Positions 1 through 12,100 of a DNA stretch of 64,000 bases are shown here, piece by piece. A program made the position numbers and the translations under genes. Positions within the stretch are counted from its first letter, which is position 1, and each line of letters starts with the position of its first letter. Source of the DNA: Beroe forskalii (Eukaryota; Ctenophora; Nuda; Beroida; Beroidae); NCBI GenBank assembly GCA_011033025.1, contig WFMF01000634.1:21325-85324 (forward strand), in the 5' to 3' direction. The notes below the pieces were generated by a model. It searched no databases. It was not told where the DNA came from and was given only the letters and a program-made list of their open reading frames with translations.

Positions 1-127
1 GTTGCGTGATGACCGTTAGTGATATTGCTGCTACTGCTGCTGCATTTCCATATTCCCCTGACACTCAAATGCAAATGCACTGGAGGATTATTGCCCACTC
101 AATAATCACATTACCAATATCCATTTT

Positions 128-598
128 CATCCATTTGGCCAGTATTGCGCCAGTATCACGCCGCGCAAGTACCGCGCCAGTATCAGGCCAGTACCGCGCC
201 AGTATCAGGCCTACCACGCCGTTATCAGGCCAGTATCGCGCGCAGTAGCACGCCGTAGCACGCCAGTAGTAGCACGCATAATTCACGCCAGTATCACGTA
301 ATATCACGCCATTATCGCGCCAGTCGGAACTAACTTTAAGCCAGGACGCCAGTAACACGCCAGTATGGCGATCTGAAGGCTGGCGTGCTACTGGCGTCCT
401 GGCTATAAGTTAGTGTCCACTGGCGTGATACTGGCGTACTACTGGCGCGATACTGGCGTGCTACTGCGCGCTACTGGCGTGCTACTGGCGTGCCATTCGG
501 CGCGATACTGGCGCGTGATAAAGGCGCAGGATACTGAACTGGCGCAACTGGCTGGCACCTGGATACTGCGCGATACTGGCCTCGACGGATCGCTCAAT
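128..598. repeat. Inverted minisatellite (head-to-head)
   Basis: Short degenerate units built on GCCAGTATCACGCC / GCCAGTAGCACGCC run from about 128 to 360. From about 362 to 598 the same motif appears as its reverse complement (ACTGGCGTGCTACTGGCG), so the block is a large imperfect palindrome centred near 365. Units vary in length (roughly 10-20 bp) and are interrupted. Open frames of 60-97 codons here are by-products of the repeat, and no gene is visible. Confidence 0.85.
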
Positions 599-605
599 TT
601 ACCCA

Positions 606-2965
606 GATAGGCATCAAACCTGATAGGCATACTTAGGGAGTGTGATAGGCTAACTCCGGGTAAGATAGGCTTTCTTAGAAGTATGTTAAGCTTCCACTTA
701 GGAGTGTGTGGTAGGCTTACTCCAGGAGTGTGATAGGTCCACTTAGGGGTGTAAAGGCTTACTTCGGAGTGTGATAGGGTAACTGAGGAGTGTGATAGGC
801 TTACTTACTACTTAGGTGTGAAAGGCTCTCTTAGGAGTGTGATAGGCTTACATAGGTGTGATAGGCTTACTTAGGAGAGTGATAGGCTTGCCTTACGAGT
901 GTGACAGTTGAATTTGAATTTGAATATCATTTTACAGTACAATTCAATATACTTACTTAGAAGTAGATAGGCTGACTCAGGGGGTGTGATAGGCTTACTA
1001 ATACTATGGAGTGATTAGCTTACCCAGGAGTTTCATAGGCTTACTCAGGGGTGTGATAGGCTAAATAGCGAGTGCAATAAGCTTAATAATGGGTATGATA
1101 GGCTTACTTAGGGGTGTGATAGGCTTATTCAGGAGTGTAATAGGCTTACTCCTAGGAGTGCGATAGGCTTACTTAGAGGTGTGATAGGCCAACCTAGGAG
1201 TGTGATAGTCTCACTTAGGAGTGTGATAGTCTCACTTAGGAGTGTGATAGGCTTACTTAGGGGTGTGATAGGCTAGCTTAGGAGTGTGATTGGCTCACTT
1301 AGGAGTGTGATAGGCTCACTTAAGGGGTGTGATAGGCTAACTAAGACGTGATAAGCTTAATAAGTGGTGTGATAGGCTAACTCTGAGTAAGATAGTTTTT
1401 CTTAAGTATGGTAGGCTAACTAAGGGAGTGTTGGAGGCTTACTCAGGAGGTGTGTGATAGGCCCACTTAGGAGTGTGATAGGGTAACTGAGTAGTGTGAT
1501 AGGCTTACTTTCTACTTAGAAGTGTGATAGGCTCACTTAGGGAGTGTGATAGGCTTACTTATGCCATTAGGTGTGTGATAGGCTTACTTAGGAGAGTGAT
1601 AGGCTTAATTACGCGTGTGTCAGGCTTGAATTTGAATTTGAATATCATTTTACTGTAAAATTACAATATACTTACTTAGGAGTAGGATAGGCTGACTCAA
1701 GAGTGTGATAGGCTTACTATGGAGTGTGATTGGCTTTCTTAGAAGTATGGTAGGCCCACTAAGGAGTGTGGTAGGCTTACTCAGGAGTGTGATAGGCGTA
1801 CTTAAGGGGTGTAAAAGGCTTACTTCGGAGTGTGATAGGGTAACTGAGGAGTGTGATAGGCTTACTCACTACTTAGAAGTGTGATAGGCTTACTTAGGAG
1901 TGTGATAGGCTTACTTAGGTGTGTGATAGGCTTACTAAGGAGAGTGATAGGCTTACTTACGAGTGTGATAGGCTTGAATTTGAATTTGAATATCATTTTA
2001 CAGTACAATTACAATATACTTACTTAGGACTTTAGGAGTAGAATAGGCTGACTCAGGAGTGTGATAGGCTTACCAGTTACTATGGAGTATGATTGGCTTA
2101 CTCAGGAGTGTGATAGGCTTACTTAGGTGTGTGATAGGCTAAAATATAACAAGTGTAATAAACTTAATAATGGGTATGATAGACTTGCTTAGGGGTGTCA
2201 TAGGTCAACTTAGGAGTGTGATAGGCTCACTGAGGAGTGTGATGGGCTCACATACGAGTGCGATAGAATTACTTCGGGGTATGATATGTTTACTTAGGAG
2301 AGTGATAGGCTTACTCAGGAGTGTGATAGTCTTACTTAGAGGTGTGATAGGCCAACTTAGGAGTGTGATGGTCTCACTTAGGAGTGTGATAGGCTTACTT
2401 AGGGGTGTGAGGCTAACTTAGGAGTGTGATTGGCTCACTTAGGATGGTGAGGCTCACTCTGTGGAGAGTGATAGGCTTACTCAGGAGTATGATATGCTAT
2501 CTTAGGATTTCAATTAACTTGATAAGGGCTTTAGGGGTGTGCTAGGGGCAATAAACTTTTCTTAGGAGTGCGATAGGGTGCGATGAGATAGGCTAACATA
2601 GGAGTGTGAAAGGCTTCCTTAAGAGAGTCATAGGCTTGCTCAAGAGTATGATATGCTATCTTAGGATTTCAATTAACTTGATAAGGCTTTTAGGGTGTGC
2701 TAAGGCAATAAACTTTCTTAGGAGTGCGATAGGGTAACAAAGGGAGGGATAGGTGTGATGAAGGCTAGCAGGAGTGTGATAGGCTCACTTAGGGTGTGAT
2801 AGGCTTATGAGGGGTGTGATAGACTAACTAAGGGAGTGTGATAAGCAATTAATTAGGGTGTGATAGGGCTTGCTTAGGGTGATACCTTACGACCGTAGGG
2901 AGTATGATAGGCTCACTTCTAGGAGTGTGATAGCCGATAGGCTTACTTAGGAGTATGTTAGGCTT
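606..2965. repeat. About 22-bp minisatellite with higher-order blocks
   Basis: More than 100 degenerate copies of a unit close to TTAGGAGTGTGATAGGCTTAC. Single copies vary by substitutions and 1-4 bp indels. Longer non-unit blocks are interspersed. A block of about 75 bp starting TTGAATTTGAATTTGAATAT begins at 908, 1626 and 1974. Another block starting TATGATATGCTATCTTAGG occurs near 2489 and again near 2646. These show that long segments, not only single units, were duplicated. No coding gene is supported. Confidence 0.9.
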
Positions 2966-3455
2966 ACTTATAACCCATACCTTCCACTGATAATCCACCC
3001 CTATACACTTCTAACACCCCAATCAACTCATAAACCATCCCAATCAACTCATAACCCACCCTGACCAACTCAAAACCCACCCCAAGCAACGCATTACCCA
3101 CTCCGACCCCAACTTCTTACCCTCAATCAACCCATAACCCATCGCTTTCCTCATAACCCACCCCTTTCCACTCATAACCCACTCCTTTCCACTCATAACC
3201 CACCCCTTTTCACCTAGCCCAATCAACACATATCCCACCCCTTTCCACTTTTATCCCACTCCTTTCCACTCATTACCCACCCCTTCACACTCACAACCCA
3301 TCGTTTTCCACATAACCCACCCTTTCCACTCATAACCCCTCCTTTTTTCCACTTATGACCCACCCCTTTACACTCATAACCCATCTTTTTCCACTCATAA
3401 CCCATCCTTTTCGACTCATGACTCACCCCTTTCCACCCATAACCCACCCCTATCA
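2966..3455. repeat. About 21-bp pyrimidine-rich minisatellite
   Basis: Tandem copies of a unit near ACTCATAACCCACCCCTTTCC, with strong C/T-A strand asymmetry. It directly abuts the preceding GTGATAGG minisatellite but is a different sequence. The minus-strand frames of 64-74 codons are translations of the repeat. Confidence 0.85.
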
Positions 3456-3651
3456 GCCTATATATTACATTCCTGGTTTAATATTAATCTTTTATACCAA
3501 TATAGATCACCTCGATCCTTTACTCAATGACTAACTGATGCCTTTTTCGTTTCTCTGAATGTTGATAAGTCTATAGATAATACATTGGATTACCATCTGA
3601 CACTTCTTCAAGTGAAAAAATTCTTACAAATGGTTTGAGAAGTCATGTAGT

Positions 3652-3757
3652 TTTTGGCAAACTTTGGCAAATTTTGGCAAATTAATCCCTAAATTTAGGA
3701 GTTTGCCAAAAAAAGTGTTTGCCAAAGTTTGCCAAAGTTTGCCAAAGTTTGCCTTAC
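3652..3757. repeat. TTTGGCAAA foldback cluster
   Basis: Three TTTGGCAAA-type units on the left (3652-3682) are mirrored by four TTTGCCAAA-type units on the right (3700-3757). Between them is the 12-bp perfect palindrome CCTAAATTTAGG at 3688-3699. The whole segment could fold into one long hairpin, as in small foldback elements. Its function is unknown. Confidence 0.8.
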
Positions 3758-4348
3758 CCCCGCCCCTGCTGTGCATCTAGCTGATTTGTAGTGTTAGTGC
3801 GTAACGTGGTTAAAATTATGTAGATTGTTTTTTCGAAATGTGTAATGAATGATAATTACCATCGTGAAAATCCTTGTGAATGTTTGTGAACTTGAATGTA
3901 TTGTGAGTATCATGATGTGATGTAAATGTTTAAATGTAGTACGTTTTCTGTGATGTGCCAAATTTGCAAGCTGGTATGCTATCGATATTTCTTAATGGAA
4001 AAGTTTTCTGCTCGCTGTGTAAAAAATGAATGCTGATGACACCATTTCGGTGCTGCATCAATAACCATATAAAGCCATTTTCCAGAGCTTGTGACTGCTG
4101 TTTCCTCATTATTAACTTCACTCCCGTGCCCACTTCTGGATGCATGTATCTTGAATGCTGGTTTGAGTGCTGTCCGCATGGAATGTATCCAGATATTTTA
4201 AAAATCTGCTTCTCGTTTCCATTTTATACGCAGTTTATAACATTGGTCGAGGAAGACACCGTTGTCCTGTTTCTAAACCGACCAATATATTGACTAGATC
4301 GCCCGGCCTACTTCCACCCACATTATTCTCTTTACTTCCCACCTTCAG
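3758..4348. other. No recognised gene; upstream flank or intron of LRP-like gene
   Basis: I see nothing identifiable here. An 87-codon + strand frame at 4030-4293 is Cys- and Phe-rich but matches no family I recognise and has no supporting splice context. The next exon (4349) needs a preceding exon ending in phase 1, which I could not find, so the 5' part of the LRP-like gene probably lies left of the window or beyond the minisatellites. Confidence 0.5.
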
Positions 4349-7300
4349 GTGAGACACTGACTATTGGTTCCGGGATGAACGATGAAGAGAATGTGCTGAT
4401 AAAACTCAACCATGATCAAGCGCATACCATCACCAAAGCAGGTGAGGAGAAAACTTCATTTTGCTATCCGAAAAGGTAGCAATTGTCAGTATAAGCTGAT
4501 GTCAATGCCAACTGGTATCAGAGTAAACTGGTGTCAGCGTTAACTCATTGTGTCAATGTAAACTGGTGTCAGGGTAAACTGGTGTCAGTGTTTACTGGTG
4601 TCAGTGTGAACTGGTGTCTGTGCAAAATGGTGTCAGTGTGAATTAGAGCGATATCAATTAAAATAGAACGCTTAAGTAAATATTTCCTTGTGTTTCAGTT
4701 CTGTCCCCCGAGTCCGGCTCTGAATCCTGGCTGTGTCCTGGTTACGTGTCCGCGTGTCACGTTAACAACGGGGGCTGTGATGGGTTGTGTCTCCTGACAC
4801 CAACTGGCAGAAGCTGTGCCTGCGATGGGGACCTGGATCCACTGGGAGTCAAGTGCAGTGAGTTTAACCTATTAATATGCCGGCCAATATCAAGCGACAA
4901 GACGAGATACTGTAATCTCTTACATCCATCCCTATTTTTCAAATAAATCTTTAATAACCATTTCTGATTTTGTGTATCCCTCCCAGCCAAGCACGATCAT
5001 TTGCTACTGAGTGCAACCTTCGATATCCTGGCTTTGGAGCTCGGTGGAGATATCAAGACTACCCAGAAAACCAAGAAGGTCAGTTAGATTGAATCGGCAA
5101 ATTAAGATGGTATTTTCAATTATTTTCGGCAGATCAACTCCTGACTTCCCAGTTATATTATAAAGTCTGCGTATTGGAAATGCATTGCTCGGTCGATGCG
5201 CCAAATTCCAATACGAAGAGTATTTGGTTAGCAAGAGTTCAAATAAAAGTTTGCCTAAAATCTAAATCAAATACTAAAGTCCCTGATATTTCAGATTGTC
5301 CAAGATGAGAGTCTGATCGCGAGCATGGACTACATCTTCGTGCGGGATTCTGACACTGAAATGACCAATGTGATGCCACTCGATCAGATCATCTGGGCAG
5401 AACCCAACTTCAGGGCTGTCCGAATAGCCGATGCTGATGGAAGGAATCCTAAGAACTTCCTGAAACATGGTAAGATTATAACTTTTGATATTTTCTTGTG
5501 TTTTCCTACTGTCGTGTGTGGATTGAAGAGATCGAATTGAAATGATATGCTAGGATCGATTGCATGCTTGTACTGTCCGTATTCAACTGCGTCGTAGAGT
5601 ATGCATAATTCTATGTAAATTTAAGATTTACAATAGTTTGGTGGAATGTAACGAGAATCTGGGCATACCTTTTGCCCAGATCTCGCTTTCATTGAGTATG
5701 TAAATTTAAGATTCATATTACTTAATACTTTGGCGTAAAGTAACGAGAATGTGGACATACCCAGATTTCATTGATGATTCCTCTGCATGAACTTTGTGAA
5801 ATAAAACTAACCACAAAACCAGGGTCCCGGATATCCAAGTCGTCTCTAGACGGCTCTCTCAGGGCCACCCTGTTGAGTTCCGGTAGGTGGTACATGTGCC
5901 GATATCATCCACTGCCGGATCGTTCACATATTCCGTTTAATAGGGATCGGATACCTTAGTGCCAGCAATGTAGACGACAAGAAATAATTGAGATTTTTTC
6001 AGAATCGCTTTTCTCCACCTTCTTTCTGGTAATAGGGTATTCCGTAGTATCCGTGGAACCGTGGAAGTCGTTAACGTAATATGTGAATGATACCGTGTAT
6101 CTGTGTCAAAAGATGGAGCTAATTAGTGATCAATTAGCTCCAGGGTTATCTGTGTCAAGCAGCGCTAATGTATTAAGAAATGTATCCCAGCACACTTTGA
6201 TGACATCCGTCCAACATTTTTCCCGTTATTTTCACCATTTCACTTTCCTGCTGGAGTTTTAAATGTGTTTGGCACAGCATATTTCATTTTATTTAACTGA
6301 TTAATAATCCTTTGCGCTCCCTTTTAATCACTGAAACTCAAATGTTCCTTGTTTGAAGTGTCGATCAGTAGTCAATACTTTGGGTTATAACTCAAACTCT
6401 CGATTGCCAATTACGAAAATTTATCGAATTCACATGTCTCAGACTCACTTTTTTGCATTTCCTCGTTGTCTCAGTAGCTCTCCCTACGTTGCTTGCCCCC
6501 CCTCAAATCTCACACTCTCGTCCAGGTGCCTCCATTTCACATGCTTGAAGCTTTCCCTTCTCTCCCTCCCTCATTTACTGGCATCCGCCCTTTAAAGCTC
6601 GCACTCTCCTTGTTTTACCTCTCTCTCATTCTTCTGTGCAGGTGGCGGGGTAATCACGAGTGTAGCGTACGACTGGGTTAACCAGGTCATCATCTGGCTG
6701 GATGCCATGCTAGGAATCTTCGTAGCTTCCCTTGACGGGTAAGTCCAGTGACTGTCCGTCAGTGTTTCCTCAAAATGATGATAAACAAGTCAACATATCA
6801 GTTCATAGCCGGAGCTTTCAATCCCTATGAAATTCGTGTATTGTTTCCTTACCACATTTATCCCTCAGTAACCACCGAGCAGCACTGTATGTTGAAATTG
6901 GGGAACCCAGAATCTTAAGCCGTTCAGAGGGCCTCGTTGTCAACCCTTACCTCAACTAAGTGACAACGTAATGTGACAACAAGCTCAGAGGGCCTCGTTG
7001 TCAACCCTTACCTCAAGTAAGTGACAACGTAATGCGACAATACGGTCAGAGGGCCTCGTTGTCAACCCTTACCTCAAGTAAGTGACAACGTAACGTGACA
7101 ACAAGGTCAGAGGGCCTTGTTGTCAACCCTTACCTCAAGTAAGTGACAACGTTATGTGACAACAACATTACCTGATGTTTGTGACAACGTAACATTGTGA
7201 CAACAACATACCCTGAGTTTGTGACATTCCTAGCTATGCGTTCAAGTTCAAGGTTTTTCAAATAAGTAGGAAGTAATATGAGAGGTTTAAGTTTACCTTT

Positions 7301-8764
7301 CAAATGGTGGAGCATTTGTGGGGGTAAGGGAATAGCTTCAAGAGTAGCTGTTTGTTTCAAATTGTGCTGTTAACTGGCGAAACAACGCATGTTGCGCCGC
7401 GCGATTAAAGCATTTACAGTGCATACAGATAGGGAAAAGTATTCGCGCGCTACGCGAATTGAACTACTCAACTGCGACCGCTGCGTTGAAGATTTCACCG
7501 AAATTATAAAATCAAATCAATGATCCATCCAAAGTCCTCCTCTAACCCTCATCTTCTCTCACTCAATGAAGTGTACTGGACAGTAGTAGACCACACCACT
7601 GGAGGTACTGCTGGTGGAGTGTACGCCCTCTCCCTCGCCTCACCCTCCTCTAGACCCAGACAACTTAGCAGTGTAATGCAGCCTCTTAGTCTGACAGTGG
7701 ATGTGGTGGAGGGTAGGGTGTACTTCAGTCATGTCGAGGATAACGTTGGGTAGGTGCAAAGTGCAAACAATAAAATACATTATTTCAAACGAATTTTATA
7801 ATTTACACTCTCAATTACCTATCAAATATATATTAAACTCCAATGGTAAATCATATGTTCTTGAGCCAGTTATGGCCAAGGCCACCTTAAATTTTTCTAG
7901 GGATGCCTTCCGAAGACCAGGGTGTTATAATTATCATCATTTTGGGTTCATCACGGTTATTTCGGTTGGTAAGGATGAGGGAAGAGTAGAGAGGCGGTTT
8001 TCGCTCGGTGATGGGGTTTACGCCAGGCAGATGGATCTAGCAGGTACGACAAACTGGCTTTTCGTTGAGTAATCGGAAATTTTTTGAGCTAGACAAATTA
8101 AATTGTAGGTGCAAAAACTTACCATCCATACCTATGACATCCCAACTTTCATCGGTGACCTTTTTAACACAGCCAAAGAATCCCCTTTATGCCTTGTGAC
8201 TTGGATGAGTTAAATATAATTTTAAGATGTAAATGTAACGCCTCTCAGGAGATATGCTGTACATTATCAACGATAACACCATCATTACGATCAACAAGTA
8301 CACGGGGATGCTAGGAAGAGGACTGCAGATAAAGTTCGATACAATGCTAACGGGAATCAAAGTGCTGAGGAAGGGAAGCCGACCCAAGGGGTGGGTCTCT
8401 TTCAGTTTAAATTTCCATGACTTTGTCGTTAAATATCGAAGCATATTGTCTGGAGGCCAACTTGCCCCAGTCAGTAATGCATTGAAACTCTAAGTTTGTC
8501 TGATTTTCCCTCTTTTTTAAGTATGGTCAATTATATTGACTCATATATTTGGTTTATCTTGCCCCTGCAATTAATTGAAGTTCTGCTCTCATTATTGTAA
8601 CTTGAAATTATCAGAATTAAAGTCAGATAAACTTTAACCCCCGCCCATTTCAGGATTGTCCAGAGATTCTGCCCCTCAGAAATCACCAAAACAATATCGT
8701 GTCCGGTGCAGGGCAGTACTTTCACTGCCGTCCGAGCAACCATCATGTCCTCCCCCCACCTCCA
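4349..8764 (+). CDS. LRP-like (LDL-receptor-related) protein, 5' exons: EGF and first beta-propeller
   Basis: Nine phase-compatible exons were read by eye: 4349-4441, 4699-4857, 4987-5078, 5295-5469, 6642-6738, about 7492-7749 (5' edge uncertain), 7901-8043, 8249-8390 and 8654-8764. Introns are GT-AG. Exon 2 encodes an LDLR-type EGF module with the signature CHVNNGGC, then LCL and CAC. Exons 3-8 give the repeating strands of a six-bladed LDLR class B propeller: [51 protein letters not shown] and [19 protein letters not shown]. The YWTD consensus is mostly eroded to IW, YW or YF. Exon 9 is Cys-containing linker. Proteins of this family are endocytic or Wnt-type surface receptors, but ligand and class cannot be told from this part. 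The 5' end is missing. The 6642 and 7492 exons flank repeats, and the 7492 acceptor lacks a pyrimidine tract, so that start is tentative. Confidence 0.82.
4478..4645. repeat. Intronic minisatellite TAAACTGGTGTCAGTG
   Basis: Eight or more degenerate 16-18 bp units of TAAACTGGTGTCAGTG type lie in the first visible LRP intron. The same motif in reverse orientation fills an intron of the USP9X-like gene at 63417-63655. Confidence 0.85.
5612..5790. repeat. Diverged tandem duplication in LRP intron
   Basis: TATGTAAATTTAAGATT begins at 5612 and again at 5697. Both copies continue with a similar stretch containing GTAACGAGAAT and ATACC. The unit is about 85 bp and the copies have drifted, with indels. 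The rest of the 5470-6641 intron shows only a small hairpin near 6115. Confidence 0.65.
6098..6158. repeat. Hairpin flanked by 12-bp direct repeats
   Basis: A perfect 10-bp stem, GGAGCTAATT / AATTAGCTCC (6115-6124 and 6132-6141, loop AGTGATC), is bracketed by the exact direct repeat TATCTGTGTCAA at 6098-6109 and 6147-6158. The arrangement resembles a miniature foldback insertion with a target duplication. Confidence 0.6.
6924..7215. repeat. 61-bp tandem repeat
   Basis: Four near-identical units start with TCAGAGGGCC at 6924, 6985, 7046 and 7107, an exact 61-bp period. A degenerate fifth copy runs to about 7215. Each unit contains GTTGTCAACC and GTGACAACGTAA, which are partly complementary, so each unit can fold. 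It lies in the LRP intron 6739-7491. Confidence 0.9.
7392..7458. repeat. CG-rich dispersed element, copy 1
   Basis: TTGCGCCGCGCGATTAAAGC followed by ATTTACAG, a variable A-rich spacer, and CGCGCGCTACGCGAA. The same parts in the same order and spacing occur at 24901-24966 in another LRP intron. CG-rich half-palindromes flank an AT-rich middle, like a miniature element. This copy sits just upstream of the tentative 7492 exon. Confidence 0.7.
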
Positions 8765-8892
8765 GTAAGTTTGAAAAACTTACCATATTCTGTAATTATA
8801 GTTGTTAAATCAGGGTCTCCGATGTTTACTTTAGAACTATTTCATTCTATTAAAACAGAGAAACGCAGAGCTTTTACTTAAGTAGACAGAAC

Positions 8893-8962
8893 ATCAATGG
8901 TGAAGCCCGGAAACGTTTTGAGCACTTCGTGCCCCTAGGAAACCGCCAATTGAACCATTGAT
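8893..8962. repeat. 70-bp segment with 9-bp terminal inverted repeats
   Basis: ATCAATGGT at 8893 is matched by ACCATTGAT ending at 8962. An internal GCAC-TTC-GTGC hairpin lies near the middle. It lies in the long LRP intron just before the satellite, and only one copy was seen in the window. Confidence 0.45.
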
Positions 8963-9040
8963 ATAATGTCCTCAAATTTGATTGTATAAAGTAGTGTTGT
9001 AAAGTTTGTGCCTGTAGAATCAGCTGATGTAACTCCTATC

Positions 9041-9151
9041 TACTACTAAACGGGGGATGGATCTACAAGAGATCCAATCAGAGTCCCCGGCACGGGACCT
9101 CCTGCTCGGAGGTCCCGGTTGCCAGGGCTACTGTGGATGGGAACGAGTCCC
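9041..9151. mobile_element. Short dispersed element with 12-bp target-site duplication, copy 1
   Basis: A 111-bp segment starting TACTACTAAACGGGGGATGG and ending GGGAACGAGTCC is bracketed by exact 12-bp direct repeats GTAACTCCTATC (9029-9040 and 9152-9163), the expected footprint of insertion. A second copy lies at about 49703-49826 in the tubulin-like gene. Two hairpins are shared: GGATCT/AGATCC, and the stronger GGGACCT/AGGTCCC (9-bp stem here, 7 bp in the other copy). Too short to encode anything, so it must be non-autonomous. I do not recognise the family. Confidence 0.75.
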
Positions 9152-9163
9152 GTAACTCCTATC

Positions 9164-9198
9164 AGAACCTGTGAAACAGCCACTAAAACCTGTTCTGT
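9164..9198 (+). pseudogene. Orphan copy of the 5' end of the LRP EGF exon
   Basis: With its acceptor (TCCTATCAG), the 43 bp 9156-9198 match 23905-23947, the acceptor and start of the next LRP exon, at 39 of 43 positions. This copy keeps the frame (TCETATKTCSV against TCEAATKTCSV) but runs straight into satellite, so it cannot be a complete exon. It marks a duplication whose two copies flank the whole array. Confidence 0.75.
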
Positions 9199-12100
9199 TT
9201 TTCAGCCTGAAAACTGCCGTTTATTCGCCATAGAGATCGCATGGGTGGCCAAATAGTAGTGTATCTGGTCATAAATTATGCTCCTGAAACCACTGAACCA
9301 ATGATATTCGCCAGTTTTCCTTTTTTTTCCTGTAGAATCCAAAAAACCCTATTTTTACCTCTCAAAACAGTGATCCATGACAGTCTTCATTTCTGAGGCA
9401 CCCAAGATCCGAAATCGAAAAGCTTTGGCCGATTGAGCTGAAAATTTGCACGCCATCCATGGACGACCTAAGAAAGACATACCATACTTCAGAATCCCGA
9501 AATCAGCCATTTTCTGTCTGTTATGGGGGTTAAAATCGCGTTAATTATGCGCCTGAAACCACTGAACCAATGATATTCGCCAGTTTTCCCTTTGTTTTCC
9601 TGTAAAATCCAAAAACCCTATTTTACCCTCTCAAAACAGTGATCCAGGATGTTCTTCATTTCTGAGGCACCCAAGATCCGAAATCGAAAAGCTTTGGCCG
9701 ATTGAGCTGAAATTTGCACGCCATCCATGGACGACCTAAGAAAGACATACCATACTTCAGAATCCCGAAATCAGCCATTTTCTGTCTGTTATGGGGGTTA
9801 AAATCGCGGTTTTCGGCTTAAAACTGCCTTTTTTTTCGCCCCTTATTGGGCGTAGATGTCTCATGGTGGTCAAATAGAAGTGTATCTGGTCATAAATTAT
9901 GCGCCTGAAACCACTGAACCAATGATATTCGCCAGTTTTCCTTGTTTTCCTGTAAAATCCAAAAACCCTATTTTTACCTCTCAAAACAGTGATCCAGGAT
10001 GTTCTTCATTTCTGAGGCACCCAAGATCCGAAATCGAAAAGCTTTGGCCGATTGAGTTGAAAATTTGCACGCCATCCATGGACGACCTAAGAAAGACATA
10101 CCATACTTCAGAATCCCGAAATCAGCCATTTTCTGTCTGTTATGGGGGTTAAAATCGCGTTTTTCGGCTTAAAACTGCATTTTCCCGGCTTTTTTCGCCC
10201 CTTATTGGGCGTAGATGTCTCATGTGTGGTCAAATAGAAGTGTATCTGGTCATAAATTATGCGCCTGAAACCACTGAACCAATGATATTCGCCAGTTTTC
10301 CTTTGTTTTCCAGTAAAATCCAAAAAACCCTATTTTTACCTCTCAAAACTGTGATCCAGGATGTTCTTCATTTTTGAGGCACCCAAGATCCGAAATCGAA
10401 AAGCTTTGGCTGATTGAGCTGAAAATTTGCACGCCATCCATGGACGACCTAAGAAAGACATACCATACTTCAGAATCCCGAAATCAGCCATTTTCTGTCT
10501 GTTATGGGGGTTAAAACGCGTTTTTCGGCTTAAAACTGCCTTTTTTCGCCCCTTATTGGGCGTAGATGTCTCATGGGTGGTCAAATAGAAGTGTATCTGG
10601 TCATAAATTATGCGCCTGAAACCACTGAACCAATGATATTCGCCAGTTTTCCTTTGTTTTCCTGTAAAACTAAAAACCCTATTTTACCTCTCAAAACAGT
10701 GATCCAGGATGTTCTTCATTTCTGAGGCACCCAAGATCCGAAATCGAAAAGCTTTGGCCGATTGAGCTGAAAATTTGCACGCCATCCATGGACGACCTAA
10801 GAAAGACATACCATACTTCAGAATCCCGAAATCAGCCATTTTCTGTCTGTTATGGGGGTTAAAATCGCGTTTTCGGCTTAAAACTGCCTTTTTCGCCCCT
10901 TTATTGGGCGTAGATGTCTCATGGTGGTCAAATAGAAGTGTATCTGGTCATAAATTATGCGCCTGAAACCACTGAACCAATGATAATCGCCAGTTTTCCT
11001 TTGTTTTCCTGTAAAACTAAAAACCCTATTTTTTACCTCTCAAAACAGTGATCCAGGATGTTCTTCATTTCTGAGGCACCCAAGATCCGAAATCGAAAAG
11101 CTTTGGCCGATTGAGCTGAAAATTTGCACGCCATCCATGGACGACCTGAGGAAGACATACCATACTTCAGAATCCCGAAATCAGCCATTTTCTGTCTGTT
11201 ATGGGGGGTTAAAATCGCGTTTTTCGGCTTAAAAACTGCCTTTTTTTCGCCATTTATACATTTATTGGGCGTGGATGTCTCATGGGTGGTCAAATAGAAG
11301 TGTATCTGGTCTTAAAATATGCGCCTGAAACCACTGAACCCATGATATTCGCCAGTTTTCCTTTGTTTTCCTGTAAAATCCAAAAAACCCTATTTTTACC
11401 TCTCAAAACAGTGATCCAGGATGTTCTTCATTTCTGAGGCACCCAAGATCCGAAATCGAAAAGCTTTGGCCGATTGAGCTGAAAATTTGCACGCCATCCA
11501 TGGACGACCTAAGAAAGACATACCATACTCCAGAATCCCGAAATCAGCCATTTTTTGTCTGTTATGGGGATTAAAATCGCGTTTTTCGGCTTGAAAACTG
11601 CCTTTTTTCGCCCCTTATTAGGCGTATATGTCTCATGGTGGTCAAATAAAAGTGTAACTGGTCATAAATTATGCGCCTGAAACCACTGAACCAATGATAT
11701 TCGCCAGTTTTCCTTTGTTTTCCTGTAAAATCCAAAAACCCTATTTTTTACCTCTCAAAACAGTGATCCAGGATGTTCTTCATTTCTGAGGCACCCAAGA
11801 TCCGAAATCGAAAAGCTTTGGCCGATTGAGTTGAAAATTTGCACGCCATCCATGGACGACCTAAGAAAGACATACCATACTTCAGAATCCCGAAATCAGC
11901 CATTTTCTGTCTGTTATGGGGGTTAAAATCGCGTTTTTCGGCTTAAAACTGCCTTTTTTTCGCCCCTTATTGGGCGTAGATGTCTCATGGGTGGTCAAAT
12001 AGAAGTGTATCTGGTCATAAATTATGCGCCTGAAACCACTGAACCAATGATATTCGCCAGTTTTCCTTTGTTTTCCTGTAAAACCAAAAACCCTATTTTT

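Noticed and set aside
2966-3455. Possible internal telomere (CATAACCCACCCC units)
   Set aside because: The unit is about 21 bp with no TTAGGG/CCCTAA register; it is a minisatellite.
6924-7215. CRISPR-like array
   Set aside because: The 61-bp units are repeated throughout, without unique spacers, and the context is a eukaryotic intron.
7701-7900. N-terminal part of the 123-codon frame before the 7901 exon
   Set aside because: It is intron read-through: a donor at 7750 and an acceptor at 7899-7900 give a clean phase-2 join.
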